In this document: positions 1 through 8,622 of the stretch, piece after piece
How positions within the stretch are numbered: the first letter of the stretch is position 1
Layout of the letters: each line of letters starts with the position of its first letter
Assembly (NCBI RefSeq): GCF_013284035.1
Contig: NZ_CP054141.1
Span: forward strand, 372,001-436,000
DNA from: Flavobacterium sp. M31R6
GTDB lineage: Bacteria; Bacteroidota; Bacteroidia; Flavobacteriales; Flavobacteriaceae
DNA: 64,000 bases
Reading direction: 5' to 3'
The notes under the pieces: generated by a model
The model's database searches: none
Seen by the model: only the letters and a program-made list of their open reading frames with translations
Told to the model about the DNA's origin: nothing
Program-made: the position numbers and the translations under genes

Positions 1-1273
1 TTTGATTGTACAAAATTGTTGGAATATCCTTTTCTATTTTCAACAAGCCTGAAAAAAAAGAACTGGCATAAACTTCATTTTCATTGGTTGGATTTACAGT
101 GATTCGGGACATCGATTTGGCTCCAAAAACAGTATTAAAAGGAATGTTCAACCATCCCGATGCTGTGAATTTACTTATGCCAAAATCATCCAATGGATAC
201 GGATTGTAAAAAGTATCATAGTCCCCATAAACAGTCCAAAGCTGTGTTGGAGTAACTTGCATAGAGAAAATACTGTTTCGGGAAGGTCCAATCGGTGTTA
301 TGTTTTCATACGTTGAACCGGGAGAAAGTGAGGTAGTAATTAATCCATTTTCGGCAGTACCAATATAAATTGCATCACTTATAATAGTCGCACAGCTAAA
401 TGTTGAATTTATCTCTGGGATTTCATTTCTGTTTATTTGACGTTGCAACACCAGCTGTTTATTGTAAATAAAAATGGTATTGGCTGTCGTTATAATGAAA
501 TAATCTGTGGTGGAACGAAAATTTGTGGTTGCTTCCGATAATGGCAAAAACCCATTAAATGTATTGGAACCCGAATCGTATTTGTGAATGTGGCCTACTG
601 TATTTACTGCATATAATTCGGTGCCAAAAGATGTGATTCCTGACCAATCGCCTGCGTTTATCACTTGCCATTGTTTGAAATCGATTAAATTGGGATTGGT
701 TGTATCTCCTTTTCTAATTCCGCTTGAAGTGGATGCATAAATAAATCCGTTGAAAATGGCAGTTTGAGAAACTTTGATTTCGGCGCCATTGTCGCCTATG
801 AAATAGGTATCACCAAACTTGGAAGTGGCCAGATTGAATTGAACAATCCCAAAATCGGTGGAGACATATACTATTCCACCAAATTCCATGAAATTATTGA
901 TTCGTTTTATACTACTTGGTAAATTTTTATTGATGATATCGACCACTTTGAGCATCGAACCATCAGCTTCGTTGATAACGATTAAAAGACCGTTTTGATA
1001 GCCGACAATAGTTTTATTGAACGTTGGACTGTAATAAAGCGCCGTAATGGTTTCGCCCGAAAGTCCATCTACTGTTGTGGTGGTTTTTACAATGTTTGTA
1101 TTGTTGTTTCTGGAAAACAACGCATTTTCAGAAGCGGCATAAATAGTCGTTGGCGATTCGGAAACAGCTTTGATTTGAGTGTACGAGAAATATCCTTGCC
1201 AAGACAAATTGGTTTGGGCAAAAGTGATTTGTAGCACAAATAAAAAAAATAGATATAAAAGCCTTTTTTGCAT
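1..1273 (-). CDS. porZ: PorZ-like type IX secretion system protein (N-terminal part)
   Basis: About 424 residues are visible and the gene runs off the left edge of the window. Translation from the ATG at 1273 gives a signal peptide (MQKRLLYLFFLFVLQITFAQ) and then a beta-propeller-like region with repeated motifs of the type IYAASENALFS, VYVSTDFGIVQFN, IYIGTAENGLIT. The order and spacing match the N-terminal propeller of PorZ, a surface component of the type IX secretion system that in Porphyromonas takes part in attaching anionic LPS to cargo. That function is family knowledge; the motifs are seen. The C-terminal part lies outside the window and cannot be checked. The nearest promoter-like match is a TATATTTG on the minus strand at 1299-1292, about 20 bases before the start. 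Another surface propeller protein is possible but less likely. Confidence 0.8.
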   Translation of the reverse strand, partial: MQKRLLYLFFLFVLQITFAQTNLSWQGYFSYTQIKAVSESPTTIYAASENALFSRNNNTNIVKTTTTVDGLSGETITALYYSPTFNKTIVGYQNGLLIVINEADGSMLKVVDIINKNLPSSIKRINNFMEFGGIVYVSTDFGIVQFNLATSKFGDTYFIGDNGAEIKVSQTAIFNGFIYASTSSGIRKGDTTNPNLIDFKQWQVINAGDWSGITSFGTELYAVNTVGHIHKYDSGSNTFNGFLPLSEATTNFRSTTDYFIITTANTIFIYNKQLVLQRQINRNEIPEINSTFSCATIISDAIYIGTAENGLITTSLSPGSTYENITPIGPSRNSIFSMQVTPTQLWTVYGDYDTFYNPYPLDDFGISKFTASGWLNIPFNTVFGAKSMSRITVNPTNENEVYASSFFSGLLKIEKDIPTILYNQ

Positions 1274-1291
1274 TGAATCAATATTGGTTCA

Positions 1292-1299
1292 CAAATATA
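1292..1299 (-). promoter_or_regulatory. -7 element for the porZ-like gene
   Basis: TATATTTG on the minus strand fits the Bacteroidota -7 consensus TAnnTTTG and ends 18 bases before the ATG. No convincing TTG at -33 was found. Confidence 0.4.
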
Positions 1300-1332
1300 G
1301 TACAAAGGAAAAGAGATTTTAGATTGCAGACT

Positions 1333-1854
1333 TTAGATTGCAGATTTTTGTAGCACTTTCTCGTATGCTTTTCTTTGTCCCCCTCTGAAATACACATGAC
1401 CACAGAAACTGTAGCCCAATTTTTCAAAAACTTTCATCATTGCACTATTATCAAAATTGGTATCTGCTTTTACGCTGTATATGTTGTTCTGGATTGCAAA
1501 ATCTTCTATACAGCCAATCATTTTTTGGGCACAACCTTTTCCCAAATATTTTTCGGAAACAGCTACTCGGTGGAAAACGACAAAGTCTTCATTAGTTAAC
1601 CACTTCCCTTCAATTTTTGCATATTCAGGTTCGTCATTAATCAATATTGCACAATACCCAACTATTGTTTCTCCATCGGTCAAAACAAATCCTGCCTCTT
1701 TTTCAATGTCTTTTTGCACCACTTCGGGGTTGGGATAACCATCTTGCCATTGTTCACTTCCTTCTTCTTTTCTCCTTACTATAGCCAATTGTAAAATATC
1801 CCATATTTGAGGGATTTCAGAAATTGTAGCTTTTCTAAAGTGATAATCTGTCAT
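1333..1854 (-). CDS. GNAT family N-acetyltransferase
   Basis: This 173-residue protein has the length of a single GNAT domain. The acetyl-CoA binding motif A is visible at residues 97-114 (VAVSEKYLGKGCAQKMIG, matching the R/Q-x-x-G-x-G/A pattern), preceded by the beta-4 strand FVVFHRVAVS. The C-terminal beta-bulge region VKADTNFDNSAMMKVFEKLG and a GYxxCGxVYFRGG ending are typical of the family. GNAT enzymes move an acetyl group from acetyl-CoA to an amine; the substrate cannot be told from sequence. It is cytoplasmic, with no signal peptide. It sits alone between the porZ-like gene and gdhA on the same strand, separated from both by repeat-rich intergenic DNA, so it is probably not in an operon with either. 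Confidence 0.85.
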   Translation of the reverse strand: MTDYHFRKATISEIPQIWDILQLAIVRRKEEGSEQWQDGYPNPEVVQKDIEKEAGFVLTDGETIVGYCAILINDEPEYAKIEGKWLTNEDFVVFHRVAVSEKYLGKGCAQKMIGCIEDFAIQNNIYSVKADTNFDNSAMMKVFEKLGYSFCGHVYFRGGQRKAYEKVLQKSAI

Positions 1855-2087
1855 TGTAATTTATTTTTTTATGTAATTGTAGTAACTTTATAATATTACA
1901 AGAAGTTTGGGATTAATTAAGTCCAACCAAAACTGGATGAACACAAACCAATCAATATCCTTTTTGTATTATTCCCAAATATATTGAATAATAAATTCAA
2001 TTTCCCAAGAGTTTTTTTGAATATGAGATTTTGCTTTAGGTCTTGAAAGAACATAAATTTCTCGTTTTCCTTAAAGTTGTTATGTCT

Positions 2088-2204
2088 GCGAAAGGGATAG
2101 CAGCAAGCTACCGAAGTAGCGTGGATAGCCCGACCGCATTATGGAAAGGGGGCGAATAAGCGGCACCTAAAGTAGCCCCCTTTTCATAATGGGGTTTCGC
2201 CCAG
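2088..2204 (+). ncRNA. Candidate structured RNA element, copy A
   Basis: This 117-base stretch in the 497-base gene-free gap 1855-2351 matches 51599-51713 (minus strand). Shared parts, in order: GCG-A/T-nA/G-GGGATA, AGCTACCGAAGTAGC, a GGATAGCCCG box, a long hairpin whose stem includes AAAGGG...CCCTTTTC flanked by CATTAT/ATAATG, and a closing CGCCCA. The loops differ while the stems are kept, as for a structured RNA. I recall similar elements as common in Flavobacterium genomes but cannot name an Rfam family. The rest of the gap (1855-2087, 2205-2260) is AT-rich with nothing recognised. Confidence 0.5.
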
Positions 2205-2260
2205 ATAACTTTAGAATTTAGATTGCAGAGTTCCGATTTTGGATTCCGTTTCCTATAAGC

Positions 2261-2300
2261 AAAAAAAATGCCTTTAATCTTTACAGAAAAAAGGCATTTT
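2261..2300 (-). terminator. Terminator of gdhA
   Basis: AAAATGCCTTT / AAAGGCATTTT form a hairpin; on the minus strand it is followed by a T run, 50 bases past the gdhA stop. Confidence 0.75.
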
Positions 2301-2307
2301 ATATTAT

Positions 2308-2350
2308 TCTAAATCTTAAATCGTTAATCAACAATCTAAAATCTGCAATC
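2308..2350. repeat. Dispersed gene-boundary repeat (AATCGTTAATC family)
   Basis: AT-rich run of the form AATCTTAAATCGTTAATC...AATCTGCAATC, the same family as those at 15653, 17466, 22855, 25572, 26070, 29411 and 37487. Confidence 0.6.
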
Positions 2351-2351
2351 T

Positions 2352-3701
2352 CTATACAACTCCTTGAGCAAGCATAGCATCGGCAACTTTTACAAATCCT
2401 GCGATGTTAGCTCCTCTTACGTAGTCAACATAACCTGTTGCATCAGTACCGTATTTCACACATGAAGCGTGAATGTCTTTCATGATCATTTTTAATCTTT
2501 CATCCACTTCTTCTGAAGTCCAGCTTAAACGCAATGAGTTTTGAGACATTTCAAGTCCTGAAGTCGCTACTCCACCAGCATTTGAAGCTTTTCCTGGAGC
2601 GAATAAAATTTTAGCTTTTTGGAAAACGTGAACCGCTTCTGGCGTAGAAGGCATGTTTGCTCCTTCGGCAACACAGATACATCCGTTGGCAACAAGTTGT
2701 TTTGCTTCTTCTTCATTCAATTCGTTTTGAGTTGCACAAGGCAAGGCTACATCACATTTTACTTCCCAAGGTCGTTTCCCAGCTACATATTTTGCATTTG
2801 GATATTTTGCAACATAATCGCTGATTCTTCCTCTTAACTCATTTTTGATTTCCATTACATGAGCTAATTTATCTGTATCAATTCCATCTGCATCATAAAT
2901 ATATCCAGCAGAATCAGACATAGTCACTACTTTACCTCCTAATTGGATTACTTTTTCGGCAGCATATTGAGCTACGTTTCCAGATCCAGAGATAACTACA
3001 GTTTTTCCTGTAAAGCTTTCTCCTCTGGTAGCCAACATACTTTGTGCAAAATATACATCTCCATATCCAGTAGCTTCAGGACGGATTAATGAACCTCCGA
3101 AAGAAATTCCTTTACCAGTTAAAACTCCGGTAAATTCATTAACTAATCTTTTGTATTGACCAAACATATATCCAACTTCTCTTCCACCAACACCAATATC
3201 TCCAGCTGGTACGTCAGTATCGGCACCAATATGTTTAGATAATTCAGTCATGAAAGCTTGACAAAAACGCATTACCTCGTTGTCTGATTTTCCTTTTGGA
3301 TCAAAATCAGCTCCACCTTTCCCACCACCCATTGGCAATGTAGTCAAACTGTTTTTGAAAGTTTGCTCGAAAGCCAAGAATTTCAAAATACTTAAATTTA
3401 CAGAAGGATGGAAACGAATTCCTCCTTTATATGGTCCGATAGCCGAATTCATTTGAATACGGTATCCTCTATTTACCTGTGTATCACCTTTGTCATCTAC
3501 CCAAACTACTCGGAACATAATGATACGATCTGACTCGACCATTCTTTCCAAAATCATTTTATTTTGGTATTTTTTATTTTGTTCGATGAAAGGAATTACT
3601 GTTTCAGCAACTTCAGTAACAGCTTGCATAAATTCCGGCTCGTTCGGATTTTTTTTGGCAACCAATTCGATAAAATCTGTAATACTTTGTGACATGATCA
3701 T
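2352..3701 (-). CDS. gdhA: Glutamate dehydrogenase (NADP-type)
   Basis: The 447-449 residue length equals that of E. coli-type NADP-specific GdhA (hexameric, class I). Glutamate dehydrogenase converts 2-oxoglutarate and ammonium to glutamate with NADPH. Visible features are the substrate-binding segment GPYKGGIRFHPSVN, the catalytic-lysine motif PMGGGKGGADFDPKG near residue 125, and a Rossmann GSGNVAQYAAEK near residue 240 in the C-terminal coenzyme domain. Two in-frame ATGs compete, at 3701 and 3695; the second (MSQSITDF) gives 447 residues and is the likelier start by comparison with the family. A TATATTTG -7 element lies on the minus strand at 3748-3741 and a clear terminator follows the stop. 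It is transcribed alone. Coenzyme choice is inferred from subfamily, not tested. Confidence 0.96.
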   Translation of the reverse strand: MIMSQSITDFIELVAKKNPNEPEFMQAVTEVAETVIPFIEQNKKYQNKMILERMVESDRIIMFRVVWVDDKGDTQVNRGYRIQMNSAIGPYKGGIRFHPSVNLSILKFLAFEQTFKNSLTTLPMGGGKGGADFDPKGKSDNEVMRFCQAFMTELSKHIGADTDVPAGDIGVGGREVGYMFGQYKRLVNEFTGVLTGKGISFGGSLIRPEATGYGDVYFAQSMLATRGESFTGKTVVISGSGNVAQYAAEKVIQLGGKVVTMSDSAGYIYDADGIDTDKLAHVMEIKNELRGRISDYVAKYPNAKYVAGKRPWEVKCDVALPCATQNELNEEEAKQLVANGCICVAEGANMPSTPEAVHVFQKAKILFAPGKASNAGGVATSGLEMSQNSLRLSWTSEEVDERLKMIMKDIHASCVKYGTDATGYVDYVRGANIAGFVKVADAMLAQGVV

Positions 3702-3740
3702 AAAATTATAAACGTTTCAAAAACGTTTCCGTTAGTTTTG

Positions 3741-3748
3741 CAAATATA
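3741..3748 (-). promoter_or_regulatory. -7 element for gdhA
   Basis: TATATTTG on the minus strand, 39 bases upstream of the gdhA start, fits TAnnTTTG. No TTG at the usual distance is seen. Confidence 0.4.
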
Positions 3749-3938
3749 CATCTTATTCAAATATTTTAACTTTTTTTACGCATGATTACCATAAAATTAT
3801 CTTTTTATTAATCATTTATAAAAAATTCAAAACATGGCATACTGTTTTTACGAAATCGATGTAGTTTTCGTAAAGAATAGAATAATATCCACTTATTTTT
3901 TATTTTAATATTATTATTATCAGTACTCCTAGTTTTTA

Positions 3939-3946
3939 TATCTTTG
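3939..3946 (+). promoter_or_regulatory. -7 element for the beta-barrel gene
   Basis: TATCTTTG fits TAnnTTTG, 27 bases before the ATG at 3974. Its presence argues against starting the protein at the TTG at 3944. Confidence 0.5.
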
Positions 3947-3973
3947 TTGCGTATTCGAAAATACAATCTATCT

Positions 3974-4759
3974 ATGATCAAACTTAAAATATTTGTATTA
4001 TTCCTATTAATTGGTCTACCTCATAATTCCTTTTCTCAATTTGGAATTACACATGAAATTGGTGTAATTGCAGGTCGAGTTGAGTTTCGATCTGACTATG
4101 GACAACGAGATAACACCAGAAACAATTTAGAAAATCAGGGGTTTGGAGTTGCCGTTGTTGATTACATGAACTTTTCGTATACTGACAACTTGAATGACTA
4201 TTTTAAAGAGCATTTCAAAGTAAGATCTGAACTTTCGTACAGTCAAGCCAATTTAAAACACTATGGTGAATGGGTTGAACGAGGTACTCCGGGATCCAAT
4301 CGTCTCAAAGCAATGAGAGGCTCAACTGAATTGTTAAATTTAGGAATGCAACTTGAGTATAATTTAATACACATCCATGATTTTGAAAACACAATAGGCA
4401 GTTTTAATCCCTACATCGGTTTGGGACCACAAATCAGTTACTATACCGCAACTGCTACTTCTACTTTGGGGGAAATGGGCGATCCTAGTGTTACTCCTGC
4501 AAAATATTTAATCCCATCAGATGGTCATCCTCACGGATATTCCAATGAAAGTAAAGCGGTATTTTCTGCAACTCTTAATCTTGGAACTCGTTACAAGTTG
4601 ACATCAATGTCTGATCTTATTCTTGACATGAGAGCTCAATATTTTGCTTCTGATTGGGTTGATGGCCTTAATCCAAATAAAGATTTATTCAAGGAAAACA
4701 AACAAAATGATTGGCTCACTTTTGTCGGCTTAGGTTATATCCTTTATTTAGACAATTAA
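3974..4759 (+). CDS. Outer-membrane beta-barrel-like protein
   Basis: The start is set at the ATG at 3974 (MIKLKIFVLFLLIGLPHNSF) because it opens with a signal peptide ending at SFSQ; an upstream TTG would put polar residues first and overlap the promoter. The mature part of about 240 residues is built of alternating amphipathic strands (for example LNLGMQLEYNLI, NPYIGLGPQISYY, ATLNLGTRYKLT) and ends in a strand with aromatic residues (WLTFVGLGYILYL), as in outer-membrane barrels. I believe it belongs to the Flavobacteriia family named THC0290_0291, but this is from memory. Function is unknown. It lies divergently from gdhA and converges on the next gene with a shared terminator. Confidence 0.7.
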   Translation: MIKLKIFVLFLLIGLPHNSFSQFGITHEIGVIAGRVEFRSDYGQRDNTRNNLENQGFGVAVVDYMNFSYTDNLNDYFKEHFKVRSELSYSQANLKHYGEWVERGTPGSNRLKAMRGSTELLNLGMQLEYNLIHIHDFENTIGSFNPYIGLGPQISYYTATATSTLGEMGDPSVTPAKYLIPSDGHPHGYSNESKAVFSATLNLGTRYKLTSMSDLILDMRAQYFASDWVDGLNPNKDLFKENKQNDWLTFVGLGYILYLDN

Positions 4760-4774
4760 AAAATATTTATTCAA

Positions 4775-4808
4775 AAAAAATCCCAACTCTTTAAAGTTGG
4801 GATTTTTT
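4775..4808. terminator. Bidirectional terminator
   Basis: AAAATCCCAACT / AGTTGGGATTTT hairpin with A run before and T run after, between converging genes. Confidence 0.85.
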
Positions 4809-4811
4809 GTT

Positions 4812-5957
4812 TTATGCCAATGCCTGCTTCAAATCTGCAATCAAGTCATCAGCGTCTTCTATGCCAACGCTTAAACGAACCAAATCATCTGTAATTCCAA
4901 CTTCTTTTCGTTTATCCTCTGGAATGGATGCATGTGTCATCAATGCCGGGTGATTCGCCAACGATTCTACACCACCTAGAGATTCTGCCAGTGTAAACAC
5001 TTTTAGTTTTTCCAAAAACTGTACCGCTTCTTCTTTCTTACCTGATACAAACGTAAAAGAAACCATTCCTCCAAAGCCGCTCATTTGCTTTTTGGCAATT
5101 TCGTGATACGGATGACTCGGTAATCCAGGATAATAAACAGTTTTTATTTTGGGGTGATTGCTTAAGAATTCAACTACTTTAGTTCCATTTTCACAATGTC
5201 TTTGTACTCTCAAATGCAGTGTTTTTATTCCTCTTAGTACCAAAAAACTATCCATTGGCCCCAAGGTTGCCCCTGTAGCAAACTGTTGAAAATGCAATTG
5301 ATTACCCAGGGCTTCGTCTTTTACAATCAAAGCACCCGCAATTACATCTGAGTGCCCTCCCAAATATTTGGTAGCCGAGTGCATAACGATATCCGCTCCT
5401 AAGTCCAACGGTTTTTGCAAATAAGGTGTTGCAAAAGTATTATCCACAGCAAAAAGGATATTATTCGCTTTAGTAATTTTGGCGATTTCTTGAATGTCGG
5501 CCAATTTCATCAAAGGATTGGTTGGTGTTTCTACCCAAACTAATTTTGTATTGCTATTAATTAATGACTTGAATTTATCCAAATCATTCATATCAACAAA
5601 ATGAAACACAATTCCGCTATCTTTATAAATACGCGTAAACATTCTGTAGGTTCCTCCGTATAAATCATCCATAGCGATAATTTCATCACCCGCTTTAAAC
5701 GATCTTAAAATACAATCGGTAGCTGCCAGTCCTGATGAAAAAGCCAATCCACGAGTTCCATTTTCAATACTGGCCAATGCCATTTCCAAAGCAGTTCGTG
5801 TTGGATTTGCAGCTCTACTGTATTCGTAATCTGGATTAAACGGCTTTCCGGGGCTTGTTTGCACAAAGGTTGACGTTTGATAAACGGGAGGCATTACTGC
5901 TCCTGTACTAGGGTCATGATGTTGTCCACCATGAATCACTTTGGTATTGAATTTCAT
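4812..5957 (-). CDS. metB: Cystathionine gamma-synthase/lyase-type PLP enzyme
   Basis: At 381 residues it has the normal length of a Cys/Met-metabolism PLP enzyme (fold type I). The family signature is complete: GGQHHDPSTGAVMPP near the N-terminus, the phosphate-binding YSRAANPTRTALE (46-58), SSGLAAT (74-80), the aspartate pairing with the pyridine nitrogen in VDNTFATPYLQ (171-181), and the Schiff-base lysine K197 in SATKYLGGHSD. These enzymes make or break cystathionine in transsulfuration between cysteine and homocysteine. Sequence alone does not separate gamma-synthase (metB) from gamma-lyase, so the symbol is provisional. It is cytoplasmic. The next gene on the same strand (DinB-like) starts 58 bases upstream and could share a transcript. 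Confidence 0.88.
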   Translation of the reverse strand: MKFNTKVIHGGQHHDPSTGAVMPPVYQTSTFVQTSPGKPFNPDYEYSRAANPTRTALEMALASIENGTRGLAFSSGLAATDCILRSFKAGDEIIAMDDLYGGTYRMFTRIYKDSGIVFHFVDMNDLDKFKSLINSNTKLVWVETPTNPLMKLADIQEIAKITKANNILFAVDNTFATPYLQKPLDLGADIVMHSATKYLGGHSDVIAGALIVKDEALGNQLHFQQFATGATLGPMDSFLVLRGIKTLHLRVQRHCENGTKVVEFLSNHPKIKTVYYPGLPSHPYHEIAKKQMSGFGGMVSFTFVSGKKEEAVQFLEKLKVFTLAESLGGVESLANHPALMTHASIPEDKRKEVGITDDLVRLSVGIEDADDLIADLKQALA

Positions 5958-6015
5958 TGTTTATTTTTTTTGATTTTTCTATCAGTAACTCTCTGACTTT
6001 TTATTTCCCCAAAAG

Positions 6016-6471
6016 TTATATAAACTTTCTTATGTTCATCATAATTCCAATATGCAATCCTTCATGGAAATTATTGAATTGTATAGCTCCTTTTGCGCTT
6101 TGCAAAACAAATCCCGTCGAAGTTGGATACTCCTGATAGTTTACAAAAACGCCATTGTTATAATCTTTTTCTGCCTGCTCAATTGCCTTAAACAATAAAG
6201 ACTTTATTTCATCTACCTCTTCTTGGGTAACATCACTCTCAGGTTTGGTCCCTTTTCGATACTTTTCAATCATTTCATCAGACACCAATATTGGTAAACC
6301 CGATAATTTATATACCAATAATTGTTGTGTCACTACGATATGACCAATATTCCATATTAAATTATTACTGAATCCTTCCGGAATTTTATTCAATTGTTCG
6401 AGTGTATGATTCTCTAAAAATTGAGCCACCCATTTTCTGCTAGTTCTGCTTATTTCAAATGTATCTTGCAT
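6016..6471 (-). CDS. DinB family protein
   Basis: This 151-residue, mostly helical protein fits the DinB/YfiT-like four-helix family. Three histidines in the expected places could bind a metal: H44 in NIGHIVVTQQ and H136 and H140 in FHEGLHIG near the C-terminus. The family includes thiol-dependent transferases such as bacillithiol S-transferases, but most members have no known reaction and the name comes from a damage-inducible Bacillus gene. No signal peptide is present. It lies just upstream of the PLP enzyme on the same strand, and is divergent from the ArsC-like gene. Confidence 0.8.
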   Translation of the reverse strand: MQDTFEISRTSRKWVAQFLENHTLEQLNKIPEGFSNNLIWNIGHIVVTQQLLVYKLSGLPILVSDEMIEKYRKGTKPESDVTQEEVDEIKSLLFKAIEQAEKDYNNGVFVNYQEYPTSTGFVLQSAKGAIQFNNFHEGLHIGIMMNIRKFI

Positions 6472-6545
6472 GATTGTAATTTTTGCATAAAATTAAACAT
6501 TTTAAGTATCAAATGATTTTCTTTGCAATTAGAAAATAGAAAATA

Positions 6546-6896
6546 ATGAACAAAATATACTATCTCGCATCTTGTGACACTTGTCGAAAAATAATAAAAT
6601 CACTTCCAAAAGACCATGATTTGGTTTTTCATGACATCAAGCAAAACCCAATTACTGTTGAAGAACTAGAGGAAATGTATCGCCTTTCGGGAAGTTACGA
6701 AGCGCTGTTCAGCAAAAAGGCACAATTATATAAATCGATGGATTTAAAAAACAAATCCCTCACCGAAGATGATTACAAAAAATACATCTTGGAGCATTAT
6801 ACTTTCCTTAGTCGTCCTGTTTTTATCATAAATGACAAAATATACATTGGCAATACGCAACAAAATATTCTTCAAGTAATGAAAGCGTTGAGTTAA
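6546..6896 (+). CDS. ArsC/Spx-like thioredoxin-fold protein
   Basis: The 116-residue product matches the ArsC/Spx fold: N-terminal strand IYYLASCDTCRK with a C10-x-x-C13 pair, the middle segment LVFHDIKQNPITVEELEEM, and the late RPVFIINDKIYIGN that corresponds to the cis-proline and RP motif of the family. Classic ArsC uses one N-terminal cysteine; the CxxC pair is more like Spx or the YffB group, so an oxidoreductase or regulator is as likely as an arsenate reductase. No arsenic genes are nearby. The stop codon TAA shares its last A with the ATG of the next gene (TAATG), which suggests translational coupling to the EamA transporter. Confidence 0.75.
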   Translation: MNKIYYLASCDTCRKIIKSLPKDHDLVFHDIKQNPITVEELEEMYRLSGSYEALFSKKAQLYKSMDLKNKSLTEDDYKKYILEHYTFLSRPVFIINDKIYIGNTQQNILQVMKALS

Positions 6897-7777
6897 TGTC
6901 AAAAAGAAATCTTGCCTTAATTGGCGCTACTATTGTTTCCATAATTTACGGTGTCACTTTTACCATTGCCAAAGATGTGATGCCAAAATACATCGATGCT
7001 TATGGGTTCATCCTTTTGCGTGCCGGTGGTTCTATGCTCCTGTTTTGGTTGGTTTGGCTTTTTATGCCAAAAGAAAAAATTGCACTCAATGATATCCCTC
7101 GAATTATAGCTGCTGCTTTTTTTGGGGTAGCATTCAATATGCTGACTTTTTTCAAGGGTTTGAGTCTAACCTCTCCCATTTCGGCGGCAGTAATTATGGT
7201 TTCGACTCCTATGATTGTATTAGTTCTTTCTGCCATAATCATGAAAGAACGGATGAAAAAAAGAATGATATTCGGCATTATTCTTGGTTTGATCGGAACT
7301 GCTTCTCTAATCCTTTACGGAAAGTCTATTGGTGACACCTCTCAATCTGGGCTGGGTAATTTTCTGGTTTTGGTTAACGCCATTTCGTATGGATTTTACT
7401 TGATTATTGTCAAGAAATTAATGAATAAATACAATGCTTTTACATTTGTAAAATGGATTTATTTGTTAGGTTTTCTAATGGTTTTACCTTTTGGCTGGAG
7501 CGAATTTTCAGCTGTTGATTGGACTATTGTTCCAACTGCTATTTACTGGAAAATAAGTTTTGTGGTCGTGATCTCGACTTTCCTAACCTATTTGTTGAAC
7601 CTTCTTTCGATGAAAGAATTGAAACCAACCACTGTAGCCGTTTTTATTTATCTGCAACCTTTATTTGCTTCTGTTTTTGCGATAAGTTTAGGGAAAGATA
7701 CACTGAGTCTGATTAAAATTGGGTCGGCCCTATTAATCTTTTCAGGAGTATATCTGGTTACCATGAAGAAGCCTTAA
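6896..7777 (+). CDS. EamA/DMT family transporter
   Basis: A 293-residue protein with about ten hydrophobic membrane segments arranged as two EamA halves; examples are ALIGATIVSIIYGVTFTIAK at the N-terminus and KIGSALLIFSGVYLVTM at the C-terminus. Proline- and glycine-containing helices (SPISAAVIMVSTPMIVLV in the first half, TTVAVFIYLQPLFASVFA in the second) are the internal repeat typical of the drug/metabolite transporter superfamily. It is an inner-membrane carrier; the substrate is unknown, as for most EamA proteins. It begins one base inside the stop codon of the ArsC/Spx-like gene and is surely co-transcribed with it. Confidence 0.88.
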   Translation: MSKRNLALIGATIVSIIYGVTFTIAKDVMPKYIDAYGFILLRAGGSMLLFWLVWLFMPKEKIALNDIPRIIAAAFFGVAFNMLTFFKGLSLTSPISAAVIMVSTPMIVLVLSAIIMKERMKKRMIFGIILGLIGTASLILYGKSIGDTSQSGLGNFLVLVNAISYGFYLIIVKKLMNKYNAFTFVKWIYLLGFLMVLPFGWSEFSAVDWTIVPTAIYWKISFVVVISTFLTYLLNLLSMKELKPTTVAVFIYLQPLFASVFAISLGKDTLSLIKIGSALLIFSGVYLVTMKKP

Positions 7778-7852
7778 TTCCGGTTTCTTGATATTATTTG
7801 AACATTCAAAACGGCCATTTATTTTTATTACATTTACATAAAAACAGGTAAT

Positions 7853-8521
7853 ATGGATAAACTCAAAGATTTTCTCTACCTCAACAAATATGAGATTTTG
7901 CTATTCGGATTGATTCAACACTTATTTATTGGTGTTTTATTTTCCGATTTATCAGGAGCTCTCAAAATAGTTTGGGTAATGAATATCATCATACTTGGTT
8001 TTACCACAGTTGGAATTTTTATCCAAAAAGGAAAAAGGAAGAATCAGATTCGGAATATACTTTTATTCTTGGTCGTTTTGATAACGTTAGGAATCCCATT
8101 TAACAATGAAAATTTGTTTTTTTTGATTGCCGTTAATGTGATCTATATACTGTTTTTTATTTTCATCTTTTGGGAGGTTTTGAAATTTTTAATTAGCCCC
8201 AGCTATATCAACAAAGATGTGATTTCTGCCGCCGCTTGTGGTTATTTTCTACTGATTGAAATTAGTGTTTTTATCATGCAAACCCATTTTTATCAAAATC
8301 CAAATGCCTTTAAAGGGATAGATACTTCAACGCCCTATGCCTCCTTCACGGACTTGGTTTATTTTTGTTGCATTACTTTTTCGAGTATCGGTTTTGGAGA
8401 TATCACACCCAATAGTCAACAAACCAAATTATTCACCTCACTATTAGGTATAATAGGACAATTTTATTCTGTAGTCCTCGTTGGAATTTTGATTAGTAAA
8501 TTTTCCTCCTATAAAAAATAA
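7853..8521 (+). CDS. Two-TM-domain type potassium channel family protein
   Basis: The 222-residue protein has several hydrophobic helices and, near residues 172-184, a pore loop with the selectivity-filter sequence SIGFGDI followed by a final membrane helix (LLGIIGQFYSVVLVGILIS). The filter is a conservative variant of the K+ channel signature TVGYGD. Upstream helices (about four, residues 12-105) make it longer than a minimal two-helix channel but there is no recognisable voltage sensor and no cytoplasmic RCK domain. It is an inner-membrane channel, probably for K+; selectivity with GFG instead of GYG is known in some channels but not tested here. It stands alone, 75 bases after the transporter gene. 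Confidence 0.83.
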   Translation: MDKLKDFLYLNKYEILLFGLIQHLFIGVLFSDLSGALKIVWVMNIIILGFTTVGIFIQKGKRKNQIRNILLFLVVLITLGIPFNNENLFFLIAVNVIYILFFIFIFWEVLKFLISPSYINKDVISAAACGYFLLIEISVFIMQTHFYQNPNAFKGIDTSTPYASFTDLVYFCCITFSSIGFGDITPNSQQTKLFTSLLGIIGQFYSVVLVGILISKFSSYKK

Positions 8522-8595
8522 AAAAAATCGATTTCCTAATAAACGTAAGAATCCTGTAAGTCATTACAGAATATAGGCCTCTGAAACTTTTTCCT

Positions 8596-8603
8596 TATCT
8601 TTG
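8596..8603 (+). promoter_or_regulatory. -7 element for yicC
   Basis: TATCTTTG fits TAnnTTTG, 19 bases before the yicC ATG. A small palindrome CTGTA-N6-TACAG lies just upstream at about 8553-8568. Confidence 0.5.
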
Positions 8604-8622
8604 AACACTTTTAGACAAAAAT

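Noticed and set aside
1855..2351. tRNA or other standard RNA gene in the gap
   Set aside because: No cloverleaf or CCA end; the structure seen belongs to the repeated element at 2088-2204.
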